A stretch of 64,000 nt of DNA from Diadophis punctatus similis (GCA_023053685.1 JALIGW010000003.1:43036496-43100495), one strand, 5' to 3'; positions 26,505 to 38,519 are shown, counted from the stretch's first letter. Notes: generated by a model not told the origin, from the letters alone. Translations and numbers: made by a program.

Positions 26505-27805
26505 CTATTTGCTTGGTGAGAAGCCTCACATTTTTTCAGCCTTATTCATAATCTGTCACTTTTCTGTCTTCTTAAGGAGTCTTGCAGTGTATTTGGTCTC
26601 TCATTTTATTTTTATGCTTCTCTTCTGTAACCAAACTGTCTTTATGATTTGTTCAGGTAGATCCTTTACCGAAATCACCTTTTAAAAAACATATTCTTCA
26701 ACTTTCACAGAAGTGCATATATTCTATTCTCCATAGACCGTTAAGTGTTAAGATATCTGTGTTTACTTTAAACTATACTGGAGTAAATGAATATCCATGG
26801 ATATTTTGATCCTCCTGCATGACATTAGTCCAAGTAATAAATTATGGTCTACAGTCATTAGTTATCATCTCATTTTTTGGACTTTAGGAATTCATATGGC
26901 TGTTTAATAACTTTTAGAGTATAATCCTGACAGAATTGGTGATGTGGAAGGCCCTGGTTTATTGCATTGAGTTGTGAGCTTTATTTTTCTAGGATTAGAC
27001 ACCAATTCTTTTGCATTGGTTGGATGTATGCAAAAATGTTCTGTCTCAGAACAATCCTTGGCAGCCATATTCTTTATTTTAACAGCCATTTCACTTTAAA
27101 CTTAAAATGGCTATACAAAGTCTATCCTTCATGTGTCAAACTGAACTCCAATTAGCTCTTTCAGGGAAATACAGATTTTTTTTCTTAGTACTTTCAATGT
27201 AATTGACATTGAATTTGGAGTCATCTTAGCAAATTTCAGAGAGCACTGATTGTTGCCTGGACCATCACAAGCAACAAGGGAATGAGGCTAGTATGATAAA
27301 AAATGTGCTTTGCCTTTGGCTCAGTCAAAAGAATAAATTTCAAGTTTGATCAATGGAACCAAAAGCTAGTTGCTCTCCTTAGTCCTGGAAAAGCAAGCCA
27401 ACCAAAGATTAGCTATAAAAATGTTTACAGTCCACTGCCCTCACAAACCTTTGACCAATTTCTTAGTAGAATAAAAACCTTAGGAAGATAAATGTGATTG
27501 AGAGGTGGGAAGAGATGAATCCAAGTCTCAAAAGCCAAGTTGTCTTAATTCTGAGAATGTAGACTCATGTGTTTGCAATCCACACCTCCATTTTCACGAG
27601 CTATCTCATTTTTAATACATAAATCTCCTATGCAACCCTATGCTTCTTATCAAGGTTTTCCCCCCCCAAGCTCACAAACCATTTCCTTTCTTTTTCCTGA
27701 TCCCTGGATCAAGCTATTAGGAAAGAGGTTTGATGCTAAACCCCAAATCTATTGTGTGTGAGGAGCAGGAAGAATCCTAAGAGATAATTCATATTTAACC
27801 AATAC
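26505..27805. other. No recognised feature
   Basis: No repeat family, RNA gene or credible exon was recognised. Confidence 0.4.
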
Positions 27806-28616
27806 TTACACCAACATGTGTTCAAAGAGGACCAAAACAATTTTTCTGGAAGAAGGGGTATTTTGACTCAGACCTAGAAAAGCCAAGGGAATTGACCTTT
27901 CTGTAACAACACAGGGAAACCAGCTGTGCCGTGATAGGAATTTTCTCCATGGATTAATTTTTCTCAAAGTAGCTGAAGGGTCATTGCACTTCATTTCCTT
28001 CTGCAATGTGTTCCAGAGTATGCACTTTAATAAGGACTCAATGTGTATATTACTCACTCTTGACAAGCACCCATTCAGTGGCATTCGTACACTAGTAAAA
28101 GAGAGCATGGAAACAATGATCCACCAACAAAAGAACAGGACTGTAATAAACAGGGTCCTTGAGATGGCCCACATTTTCCACAGCAAAGTGGCAAAATACA
28201 GTATATACCATATGTGACATTGTTCTCATTCATACTGACTGCATTATCTAATCCGAGGATTATAACTGGTGACAGTGGGGGGGGGGGAAACCCTCCATCC
28301 AGAAGGTCATAGAAGTCTTTATGTTAGGGACATGCAAAATGTTGGTGCTCACTTTTATAAATATGGTATCATGTGACCACATTTCACATTTATCCATAGA
28401 AGGGCAGGTAAGTTTTTTTTTAAAAAAAAACAACCATAGCTCGTTTGTGTTATTGTGCATCATCCCAATCCACTGAAAAGTAAAATGTTGCTGAAATGTA
28501 ATTTTAATAAAAGCACCCCTGTGCATCTTATCTTTATATATGGTTGGTGAAAATGGCTTAATATTCCAGGTTTCATTTTTAAAAGCACCACTTTGCTTGC
28601 TCTTATGCAATGCCAA
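27806..28616 (-). other. Unidentified region with two adjacent open minus-strand frames
   Basis: Minus-strand frames of 118 codons (28616-28260) and 126 codons (28186-27806) lie end to end. The plus strand is also open from about 27867 to 28217. Outside transposons these are the longest frames in an AT-rich window. Neither peptide shows a motif, signal sequence or domain that I recognise, and a G-run and T/A-runs interrupt the upper frame. Chance, a decayed element or an old pseudogene are all possible; I do not call a gene. Confidence 0.2.
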
Positions 28617-29284
28617 TTATTGCTTTTCTCAGGCCTTTAAGAGGAAGGGCAGTGGAGATAATACTACATATAATAGTGGCATCTAAGGTATTACTCATTT
28701 TTTGAAATTATTAGATGACTCAATAATTTTCACTCAAGCCAGTAACCTTGACTTGAACATTCATCAGTTAAAATATCATGCCAATAGCTATTTAAGTATT
28801 TATGTATTTTTTTTAAAAAGCCCTCTTTTATCGGTGACTGAGTTCAATTGAGAACAAAATTGCATGACATAGGATATGGAGAAGCTTCAAATGAATATTC
28901 TAATGAATATTTTAATCCAGGCCTCTCAAAGTTTCAAAAAGGTTCTGGGTCATTATATTCCCTATTATTTCTCTGTTCATTTTAATTCCTCATAAAATCC
29001 CAACAGCTAACTATTGTTCATCCATGACTTCTTATCTAGAAGTCAATTCAACTGAATTCAATGGTACTTCTGTATAGACAAGATGGTACAATTAGCTCTC
29101 TTTTAAAGTTCTCACCAATTCGATATTACACATTGAGCCTTACCTATTAGGAATAAGTTGAAGTTATTCAATTTTTTAGGAGTTCATTGGGCAGTGCTGA
29201 AGAAACTTTGCAACGCTTTTCTGGCCATACTTGGAAAATGTTCACTTCCTACCTTAATGTTGCTCCTTTCTTGCACTCATATTC
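28617..29284. other. No recognised feature
   Basis: No family or motif recognised. Confidence 0.4.
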
Positions 29285-29600
29285 TCAGTTTTTATTTATT
29301 TGTTTGTTAAATTTATTTGCTGCCTATCTCACTGTGGGGCTACTCTGGGTGGCTTACAACAATAAAAAGGAAGAAATGAAAAGAGTGCAAACAGAAGTAA
29401 AATAATAGAACAATGAAATAAACAATGAAAAAGAACATGAGAATGCATCAATATGATAACAAAAAGATGGATGGGTGGAGAGCAAAGAGCAAGGAGGGGG
29501 GGAAGGTGGATTATGCCATCAATCCAGCCTCTGATATTTGCCTCTGATACTTCCATTTGGATAGTCAAGGATGATCTGTATGTTGATATGTTGCTCACTT
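29285..29600 (-). mobile_element. L2-like LINE 3' end fragment
   Basis: On the minus strand the sequence TTGTAAGCCACCCAGAGTAGC, then GAGATAGGCAGC, is the typical L2-type 3' untranslated signature just before an AAAT-like tail (29285-29310). The coding part is lost or decayed. Confidence 0.6.
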
Positions 29601-29838
29601 TATTTCAGGTTAAAGAAATCTTCATGTGATCAGATTTGATTGGCTGTCTAACACAGTGAATGCATTGTTATTTATTTAGGAAGAAGAATAAAGCAATAGC
29701 CAGAAGAAAGGAAATGGTACAAAAGCAATTTACTTGGGGGAAATAATCTAATGTACAGAAGTTTTAAATTGTTAATAGTATCATATACTATGTGGGGTTT
29801 GGGGAAGTGGGAATTGTCCAGGATATTTTTCCTTCTAA

Positions 29839-30178
29839 TTTATTTATTTTTATTTATTTATTTATTTGTCAAACATGTATAGGATAGTAGTAGTTTGTAT
29901 AAATTTAAGTAAAAAGTAACAATAAAAGAGGACAATAGGACAGGGACGGTAGGCACAGTGGTGCGCTTATGCACGCCCCTTACAGACCTCTTAGACATGG
30001 GGAGAGGTCGACTGTAGACAGTCTAAGGTTAAAGTTTTGGGGGTTTGGGGAAGAAACCTACAGAGTTTCTTCCCCAAACCCAAAGGTAGTGCATTCCAGG
30101 CATTGATCACTTTGTTGCTGAAGTCGTATTTTCTGCAGTCGAGTTTGGAGCGGTTTACATTGAGTTTGAATTTAGTTT
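29839..30178 (-). mobile_element. CR1-type LINE 3' end with an internal inverted duplication
   Basis: The tail (TTTA units, 29839-29868) is followed by the family 3' untranslated region and by the C-terminal coding block (minus strand KLNVNRSKLDCRKYDFSN). Inside it, at the NPK-coding position, an extra inverted copy of 17 bp has been inserted: arms 30041-30057 and 30065-30081 are exact reverse complements with a 7-nt loop. Other copies of the family lack the second arm. Confidence 0.8.
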
Positions 30179-30960
30179 GAATGTTTGTATCTGAATGAAA
30201 GACACAGTAATACTGTGCAGAGTCACACTCAAAATCTTTAAAAGGCAATGTTTTCCATTTATTGGAGGTTTGGAGATCCTGGATTATTTTCTTCTTCTGA
30301 ATAAATATTTCTCAACTACGCAATACTTTATTTAGTATGCACTTGAAATCTATATTTGCAACACTTTTAATAAATCAAACAGATACTGAATGGGGAATAT
30401 CTGTCTTGCTATAATGCTTATGAAAAAGAACTTGGAATTGTGGTTGATTACAAACTGCATATGAATTACTAGTATGATATGGCTGCGAAAACAAAGAAAT
30501 AAAAGAAAAGCTGGAGGGAGCAGACAGAGAATGTGGTTTTAGAGAGAATGAATGGAAGAATAGTTTCCAAATAGCAGGAAAACATACTCCTATTTTATTC
30601 TGCCAGACCCCAATTCAAGTATATTGGTCACTTCTAGGCAACACACCAAGCAATACCAGGCACCAAGTATACAGATAATATGAAGGGGTTCAGAGTAGGT
30701 CTAGCCAGAAGTCTGTATACTAAGTATTATTATGACAGATTAAGAGAGACTTATATTTAGGCTTGAGAAAAGCCAATGGAAGGACACTTTCAAGGGAGCG
30801 GGTGTTACCCAAAGAAAACCAAGATCTGTTTCACACATACCAGAGCAATATATAGAATAATGGATTTTACAGGTTTTCTTTGAATGTCGGGGGGGGGGGG
30901 GCGGATCCTAGCAATGGAAGCAGATTGACAGTGCAACCAATTATTGAAATAAATAATTTA
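30179..30960. other. No recognised feature
   Basis: Only a G-run (about 30888-30901) stands out. Confidence 0.4.
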
Positions 30961-31101
30961 GGGTACCTTGGTACTCTCTGAGCTTGGTTATTTTCTGGCT
31001 GACATTTCATTACCCAACTAGGTAATGCTGATGATGTTACCAAGTTGGGTAATAAAACAACTGTAAGAAAACAACCGAGCTCAGAGAGCACTAAGGACCC
31101 T
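30961..31101. repeat. 140-bp palindromic repeat with hammerhead-like core
   Basis: The left half (GGGTACCTTGGTACTCTCTGA, GCTTGGTTATTTTC, CATTTCATTACCCAACTAGG) is mirrored by the right half (AAGTTGGGTAAT, GAAAACAACCGAGC, TCAGAGAGCACTAAGGACCC). The centre has CTGATGA (31028-31034), a TTACC/GGTAA stem (31037-31041 with 31048-31052) and then AAAAC, where an intact hammerhead would have GAAA. Similar sequence follows the endonuclease domain in Penelope-like elements, so I infer a Penelope-derived fragment. Confidence 0.6.
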
Positions 31102-31162
31102 CAGTTCAATCTCAAGCTATAAATATTCTGTTAAGGGGACCATGTTAAGGGGAGAATTCCCC

Positions 31163-31480
31163 CGTAGAGGCGACATTGGATCTTTTACTTGGAATTCAAA
31201 TACTTAGAAATAAAACCGAGATTAAATGTCTAATAGAAAATATTTATTTCAGTACAAAACAATATAAAACAATAAATCCTGAATAAACTACATCTTTGCT
31301 AAGAAACGCATCCTTCCAGGTCGGAAGGCATAACAGAAGTGATTAATGGTGGATAGGAATGTAGACATGCGCAGAACATCATATCACATGTTCTGCTTGT
31401 ATTGGGAAGTACCATAATATTTAGAATAGGGGTGCATCACCCTGCATAGACTCACAACTGACAATATTCACATCGTGACA
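31163..31480 (-). mobile_element. Solo LTR, family 1, copy 1
   Basis: On the minus strand it starts TGTCACGATGTG. It includes TTTTGTACTGAAATAAATATTT (an AATAAA polyadenylation signal) and GATCCAATGTCGCCTCTACG near its end. The second copy at 34151-34449 aligns throughout and has the intact TG...CA ends. No internal retroelement genes are nearby, so this is a solo LTR left by recombination. A target duplication is not clear. Confidence 0.7.
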
Positions 31481-32235
<755 letters not shown>

Positions 32236-32289
32236 TAAAATACAGATTAGCCAAACAATGAATAGAAGAGTTTTTTTTTTTTAAAAAAA

Positions 32290-32525
32290 AATTAAATAGC
32301 AATAGCACTTAGACTTATATACTGCTTCATAGTGCTTTACAGCCCTCTCTAAGCGGTTTACAGAGTCAGCATATTGCCCCCAACAATCTGGGTCCTCATT
32401 TTACCGACCTCAGAAGGATGGAAGGCTGAGTCAACCTTGAGCCTGGTGAGATTTGAACAGCTGAACTGCTGAACTAGCAGTCACTGAAGTAGTTGTAGTG
32501 CTGCTTTTAACCACTGCGCCACCTC
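32290..32525 (-). mobile_element. tRNA-derived squamate SINE, well preserved
   Basis: On the minus strand it opens CCGAGGTGGCGCAGTGGTTAA (A box) and has GCTGTTCAAATCTCACC (B box). The conserved CCTTCCATCCTTCTGAGGTCG, TTGTTGGGGGCAATATGCTG and GGTTTACAG-type body follow. It ends AAGTCTAAGTGCTATTGCTA before an A/T-rich junction. It is a SINE and not a tRNA gene. Confidence 0.85.
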
Positions 32526-32723
32526 GGAAATGTCTTCATTTCTAGTAGATAGGGCCCTTGCCTGGCTTGCATCTCTTAATGCTTAAGAAGATCTCTTAGG
32601 CTTTCCAACTTCCTAAAGCACAAAGGAAATAAATACCATCCCAGTGGTGTTCTCCAGAACCTGGCTTTCAAAAGCATGTTGCTTCTGATTCTGGAGGTAA
32701 TATATAGCCACCGTGTCATTGGT

Positions 32724-33252
32724 GATTTTGGGGACGTGGTGGCACAGAGGCTTAATGATGCTGGAACTACTGGCTAGAAATGATCTGCTCTTGGTTCAAA
32801 CCCAGCTCTATGAAACAGAATGCTCATTCTATTTCACAGAGCTTGGTTCGAACCAAGAACCCATTGCTTGATACCTAGCTCCTGCCCACCCAGTAGTTCA
32901 AAAGCATGCAATATTGTAAATAAATAAATGTGTACCACTTTGATGGAAAAAACCAAGCTAGGTTTGTGAGCAGAAGATAAGACTGGCATGGCTGGACACG
33001 AGGCACTGCGACACGAGGGGAGGGGAGGCGAGACTGGCGGAGGAGCCCAGAAGCGTTGGCCATCCAAGCACAGCTAGTTAGTTTGTGTAAAGCTAGTTCA
33101 ACCCCCATGGTGCACCAAGGATAGGCACATAAGCGCTGAACAGAATGCACTAGCTTTTTAGGCTAGACTAGCTTCCCAGGACTGCATTGTGTGTCTAGCA
33201 TGCGTAGATTTTCCTGACATTGTATGCCATATGCTAAATAATAAATAATAAT
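32724..33252 (+). mobile_element. Unidentified SINE-like repeat, copy 2 (uninterrupted)
   Basis: The tRNA-like head (GGGGACGTGGTGGCAC, GGTTCAAACCC) leads into a body of about 450 bp and the tail GACATTGTATGCCATATGC plus AATAATAA. TGTCATTG occurs on both sides (about 32714-32721 and 33252-33259), a probable target duplication. It contains the single TCTAGCATG that in copy 1 was split by the hAT insertion. I cannot name the family. Confidence 0.65.
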
Positions 33253-33259
33253 GTCATTG

Positions 33260-34150
33260 ATAACCTTGCTATGAAAGGGCTTGACCCCATTTACAAACTA
33301 AACAAAATTGGAAGCTTACATCTTATGAAAACTGGTACCCTAATTTGGCTATGTTCTGCCTCACGAAAGACTTACCATTATTCTACTTTTATACCTTTCA
33401 GTTTCATTGGCTGTACGGAGGACTTCTATTATTTCAGGAAACAAATCCCTATGTACTTACTTTACCTTTTATATTCAAGAGCCTCATTTTCCTACATTTA
33501 CAAAGACAGCATTTTATTTTGATTTGTAGATTTGAAGCACTAGTAGTTTTTTCCCCCCTTTGGCCTTGGATTTGAACTTCTTTTAAGTTGCTTCGGTTGT
33601 GTGCTATTCTTCTCACATTCGCTTGGTAGCAGCTTGATGATTCATCTTCAAAATCTTCCCAAGTGACTGGGGATTCTGACACAACAATTGGGAATCACTG
33701 AACTGAAGAGTTTCATTCAGATTTTTAAAGAGAAACATTGGGCAGATGGAAACAGAAAAACCGACTATGAGAAAGAAATGCAGAAGTAATGTTTCTGTTT
33801 AATTCAAATCCTTATCTTTCTTCTTTCCAGTGAGATTTTCATTTCCCAGAATTTAGAAACAAATGCCAGAAAATAGGGTTTCCACAAGTTTAACAATAGT
33901 AATGAATGGAAAAGTGGGAAATAAAATTATTTTGAAATTTACATTTCTAAATATAAACATTTCTAGAATAACTGGTTTAAAAAGAACTATTCGTGCTTTT
34001 GTACTTTGGTGTTGGAATAAGATTCCTGAGAATGCCATGCACAGCCAAGAAAACAAATGGATCATTGAACAAATCAACCCAGTGTTCTCACTTGAGGCAT
34101 AAATGACCAGGCTCAAATTATTCTACTTTGTTAACTTGAGAAAGATAAAT
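33260..34150. other. No recognised feature
   Basis: No repeat family or credible frame was recognised. Confidence 0.4.
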
Positions 34151-34449
34151 TGTAGAGGTGATTGGATCTTTTGCTTCGGAACCAGTTTATGATAAAATAA
34201 ACCCGAGTATAAAGTCTAATAATAAAATATTTATTTCAGTACAAAAGAAATATAAAAACCTAATACTTAATGATTAGATCTTGGAAGCTTAAATATGCGT
34301 AGAAGTAAGTAGGGGTACAAAGGAATTTCACATCTGCGCAGATCACACCCCATGTGACTGCTTCACTTTGCTAAGAACCTCTGGGTCATAGTGCCCAACA
34401 TATGAATACATATGAGTACAGCTGACAATCAGAAAATCACCCCGTGACA
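34151..34449 (-). mobile_element. Solo LTR, family 1, copy 2
   Basis: On the minus strand it runs from TGTCACGGGGTG to CACCTCTACA, giving TG...CA ends, with AATAAATATTTT as a likely polyadenylation signal. It aligns with 31163-31480. The flanks do not show a matching short duplication, which suggests ageing or recombination between copies. The TG...CA ends do not decide between Gypsy and retroviral origin. Confidence 0.72.
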
Positions 34450-34489
34450 AAGTTCAATTATATTATGCAAAAGATCTAGATCTATGGAG

Positions 34490-34771
34490 AAGGCTCTAAT
34501 GCTAGGAGACATGGAAGAAAAGTGAAGATCTATCCTCACCTTGCTGGCCTTCTGGAATGCTATTAAGACATGGCTCTTCCTGCAGGCGGGATGATGTGAC
34601 CGATGAACATCTTAGGTCTCCCCAGGTATGAATGTGTTGTTAGACTTTTTAATCTTTTAATGTATCAAATGTTTTTAAATCATTTATTATTTTGCTACTG
34701 TTTTTGTTATATTGTTCTTATACTCTGTTGTGACTCCCCAGGGAGTAGGACGGCATATAAGAACAGCAAAA

Positions 34772-34862
<91 letters not shown>
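34490..34862 (+). mobile_element. L2-like LINE 3' end with (AAAT)n tail
   Basis: On the plus strand, AIKTWLFLQAG is encoded at about 34549-34592, the same C-terminal tail as at 12459-12836. The 3' untranslated region with GACTCCCCAGGGAGTAGGAC and GGCATATAAGAACAGC follows, then an AAAT tract of about 23 units (34769-34862). Confidence 0.78.
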
Positions 34863-34961
34863 GAAGCAGGCAACCAGCTTGGTTGGATGGATGGATAGAC
34901 TCAATTACAGTGACAAAGGGGCTGCAGTTGGAAGAGCTTAAAGTTAGGACAAATTTATAAG

Positions 34962-35214
34962 GAGCCAAGGTGGCGCAGCGGTTAGAGTGGGGTACTGCAA
35001 GCCACTTTAGCTGACTGTGATCCGCAGGTCAGCGGTTCAAATCTCACCGGCTCAAGGTTGACTCAGCCTTTCATCCTTCCGAGGTAGGTAAAATAAGGAC
35101 CCAGATTGTTGGGGGCAATGTAAATATACATTGCTTACTGGTGTAAACTGCTTAGAGAAGTTCTTGAACTGTGAGGCAGTATATAAATGTCACTAATAAA
35201 TAAATAAATAATAA
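34962..35214 (+). mobile_element. tRNA-derived squamate SINE
   Basis: A box GGTGGCGCAGCGGTTAGAG and B box GCGGTTCAAATCTC are both clear, followed by the conserved CATCCTTCCGAGGTAGGTAA and TTGTTGGGGGCAATG blocks. It ends CAGTATATAAATGTCACTAATAA with an AAAT tail. Confidence 0.88.
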
Positions 35215-35744
35215 ATCACCACCAAGAAAATCTATCTATATGATTGTAAAAAGTTGACAACAACTTGATAACATGTAATCTATCAACCAATTCATATCTC
35301 TCTGTTTCAAATAATGTGAGAATTATGCCTTTTTACAGCTACTGTGGAATTCTTGGAGGTGCAAATTCATTGCAAAACTCTTGCACATTCACAATTCAAA
35401 CTTCAGTCCAGAATTTGCCACTCATGTTGCATAGCATCCCATGCAAAACCTAGCAACCTACTCTTGAAAGTTATGAACTTTAAATCAACTACTTTATCAA
35501 CTGAAGCTGCAATCTTGAGATAAACAACTTTCAATTAAAACTTACATTGTAGAGTTTATAGATTGCATCATTCTATTTAAGTTTAGTGATTTTTTTAAAA
35601 AAAAAATCAATTCCTGTAATATTTATGTGTAATTTTTTTTCTGAGGGATAAGAGCATGTCAGTGTAAATAGGGAAGAGAGAGAAAGTACAATACATTTAG
35701 GAAAACCAATGGAGAAATTTGGCAAGTCTAGTTAAAAGATCCCT
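35215..35744. other. No recognised feature
   Basis: AT-rich, with A/T runs near 35591-35610. Confidence 0.4.
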
Positions 35745-37000
35745 CTTCATGGATTACTGCCTTGTCATGGTGAAGGGGCTTGCGTACCTCAATAAAACTA
35801 TGAGCTATGCCGTGCAGGGCCACTCAAGACGGACAAGTCATAGCAGAGAGCTCTGACAAAACGTGATCCACTAGATAAGGAAATGGCAACCCACTCCAGT
35901 ATCTTTGCCATGAAAACCCCATGGACAGTACCAAAAGGCAAAAAGATATGACGCTGGAAGATGAGCGCCTCAGGTTGGAAGGTGCCCAATATGCTACTGG
36001 GGAAGAGCAGAGGGCTAGTATTAGTAGCGCCAGAAAGAATGAAGCGACTGGGCCAAAGCCGAAAGGACGCTCAGCTGTGGATGTATCTGGTGGTGAAAGG
36101 AAAGTCCAATGCTGTAAAGATCTATACTCCATAGGAACCTGGAATGTAAGATCCATGAATAAAGGCAAGCTGGACGTGGTCAAACAAGAGATGACAAGAC
36201 TGAACATCGACATCTTAGGAATCAGCGAACTAAAATGGACAGGAATTGGTGAATTTAATTCAGATGACCATCAGGTATACATACTACTGTGGGCAAGAAT
36301 CTCTCAGAAGAAATGGAATAGCCTTCATAGTCAATAAAAGAATAAGAAAAGCAATACTGAGATACAATCCCCAAAATGACAGAATGATCTCAGTTCGAAT
36401 CCAAGGCAAACCATTCAACATCACAGTAATCCAAGTCTATGCCCCAACCACTGGTGCAGAAGAGGATGAAGTTGACCAGTTCTATAAAACCCTACAGCAC
36501 CTTATAGAATTAACACCAAAAATGATGTCCTTATCATCATGGGGGATTGGAATGCTAAAGTAGGAAGCCAAAAGGTAACCGGAATAATAGGCAAGTTTGG
36601 CCTTGGAGTACAAAATGAAGCAGGGCACAGGCTGGTAGAATTTTGTCAAGAGAATATGATGGTCATAGCAAACACTCTTTTCCAACAACCCAAGAGACAA
36701 CTCTACACATGGACATCATCAGACGGTCAACATAGAAATCTTTAGAAGGCCAGATCCTGAAGATGAAACTCAAATACTTTGGCCACCTAATGAGAAGGAA
36801 GGACTCACTGGAGAAGAGCCTAATGCTGGGAAAGATTGAGGGCAAAAGAAGAAGGGGACGACAAAGAATGAGGTGGCTGGATGGAATCACTGAAGCAGTC
36901 GGTGTGAGCTTAAATGGACTCCAGGGGATGGTAGAGGACAGGAAGGCCTGGAGGAACGTTGTCCATGGGGTCGTGATGGGTCAGATATGACTTCGCAACT
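35745..37000 (+). pseudogene. Bov-B (RTE) LINE with the reverse transcriptase deleted
   Basis: After the 5' leader, 36121-36745 encodes the apurinic-type endonuclease: SIGTWNVRSMNKGKLDVVKQ, ISELKWTGIGEF, FNITVIQVYAPTTGA and MGDWNAKVGSQ. At about 36740-36750 the sequence jumps directly to the C-terminal end of ORF2 (LKYFGHLMRRKDSLEKSLML, GRQRMRWLDGIT), so the whole reverse transcriptase is gone. Two frameshifts break the endonuclease: a 4-bp tandem ATAC duplication (36277-36284) and a one-base loss in an A-run (36518-36522). It ends in a Bov-B-type GACTTCGCAACTAAG tail. Element length is about 1.26 kb compared with roughly 3.2 kb for a full copy. Confidence 0.88.
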
Positions 37001-37029
37001 AAGATCATGTCCTAATCAGGACTATATTC

Positions 37030-37290
37030 AGCAATCCATCTGCATTTAAAAACAAAGACCACTCTTTTGAAGACAGAAAAGTCCACATTTTGGACAGAGA
37101 GGACTGCTGGTTTGAAAGCGGTATCAAAGAGGCCAGCTGTCTCAAAATTGAACAGCCCTCTCTCAACAGAGGGGGAGGGATACGACATCATCTATCTCCA
37201 GTCTACAACCCAGTCCTTTCAACAGTTCCAAGAAGGCTCCACACCCATTTGCAATACTGTTATATTTTTGAACAAAATATTGAAATATAA
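37030..37290 (+). pseudogene. Penelope-like element, endonuclease C-terminal fragment
   Basis: The plus strand encodes ILDREDCWFESGIKEASCLK, QPSLNRGGGIRHHLSPVYN and VLSTVPRRL. This is the conserved block after the GIY-YIG nuclease of Penelope-like retroelements, where the usual form is near WFERGVKEAI and LNRGGGLRHHLS. Reverse transcriptase and the GIY-YIG core itself are absent. It starts within about 50 bp of the Bov-B 3' end. Confidence 0.78.
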
Positions 37291-37324
37291 GAGAGAAGTA
37301 ATAGTAATAGTTTAGTAATCTGAT

Positions 37325-37544
37325 TGTGTAAGAGCCAGTTGTTCTATTAGTTAAGGCACCAGGCTAGAATCCAAAAACCCATGTGCACTAGTCCCATCTT
37401 AAGCATGAAGCCAATTGAGTGATCTTGGGCCAGCCACACTCTCAGCCCTAGAAACAATTAATGGCAAACCACTTCTGAGAAGATTGCCAAAAAACCTGAA
37501 GGGATTTGTCCAGGAAGTTACCAGGAGTAAAATGCTAATTAAAA

Positions 37545-37546
<2 letters not shown>
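37325..37546 (+). mobile_element. tRNA-derived SINE (Sauria-like), ending at a (CA)n tract
   Basis: Sequence order: AGAGCCAGTTGTTCTATTAG, GTTAAGGCACCAGGCTAGAA, CTAGTCCCATCTTAAGCATG, GATCTTGGGCCAGCCAC, then GGCAAACCACTTCTGAGAAG and CAGGAAGTTACCAGGAGT. The last part is the Bov-B-like tail region used by Sauria-type SINEs. The (CA)n tract directly follows. Confidence 0.72.

Positions 37547-37599
<53 letters not shown>
37547..37599. repeat. (CA)n microsatellite, about 26 units
   Basis: A pure dinucleotide tract at the SINE 3' end. Confidence 0.97.
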
Positions 37600-37602
<3 letters not shown>

Positions 37603-38519
37603 ACCCCTCTTGCTCAGATTATTAGATATACTGGTGGTGACTGGAATAACAGTATTAATTTGTACTACAAGCTTCTTAAAGCATCTTTTCTTACGGCAAG
37701 TTCTGTCAATGGCTTAGAAAGAGCAGGAGGACCTTCCTATTTTATATCAGGTAGTTTCATCTTATCCTAGAGTGGCTTTTTCCAGGAGGTGGCAAACAAA
37801 TAGATATATAACTAAATAACAGAAATAAGGGTAGATATTCCAAGAACATGTAATGTTCTGGAACAGGAGTGTAGGCTCTGATATTGTTGCAATGCTGTAT
37901 TTGTTCATGGTGCAAGGGAATACAAATGATTATTCTCTCAATGCAGATATGTGAATACTTAGGTGACATAGAAAATATCAGGGGATGTGCTTAATTGTTA
38001 TCTCTCTAATAGTAGCTCTTCTGATAAATGGAACAGGAAATAGGAAAAATAGTTAGAATAGGATCTTGTAACCTTGGACGATACTATCCTGTGAATACCT
38101 GTTTTGATCATTCTCATTTTATTTATATTGCTGTTGTTGTGAATTATCTGTGACAATTTTTAGCATGCACAATCTTCTGTGACACTGTGATATCAGAATA
38201 AAGTATTCAGTTGTAGTCACCGGGGCAGTGATTCTATCCTAGGTCTTTTAAAATATTGTGGCAGCTCTGACAAGGGCAAGATACATGTTTCTCACCGAGA
38301 GGCAATAAATTGAAACAGAAATGGAAAGAGTCAAGAACAAGGGTGGGAACGTAGGACCAGGAGGGAAAACTTTCAGAGATGCAGAAACAATGGATTTCTA
38401 CAAATAAAAAGAGTAAATGCCAGGTGGAGACCAAAGATGAATGAGCAGTCCTAAAAAGGGGTTTTCAGGGCCCTCCGCCAGAAGTCCTGTCCATCCCTGA
38501 ACACCCCCTAAAGTCCCAG
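37600..38519. other. No recognised feature
   Basis: No family, motif or frame that I can support. Confidence 0.4.

Noticed and set aside
29991..30248. 85-codon minus-strand frame taken as a possible gene
   Set aside because: It is the CR1 C-terminal end plus the local inverted duplication.
35798..36213. 129-codon minus-strand frame
   Set aside because: It is the antisense shadow of the Bov-B leader and endonuclease.
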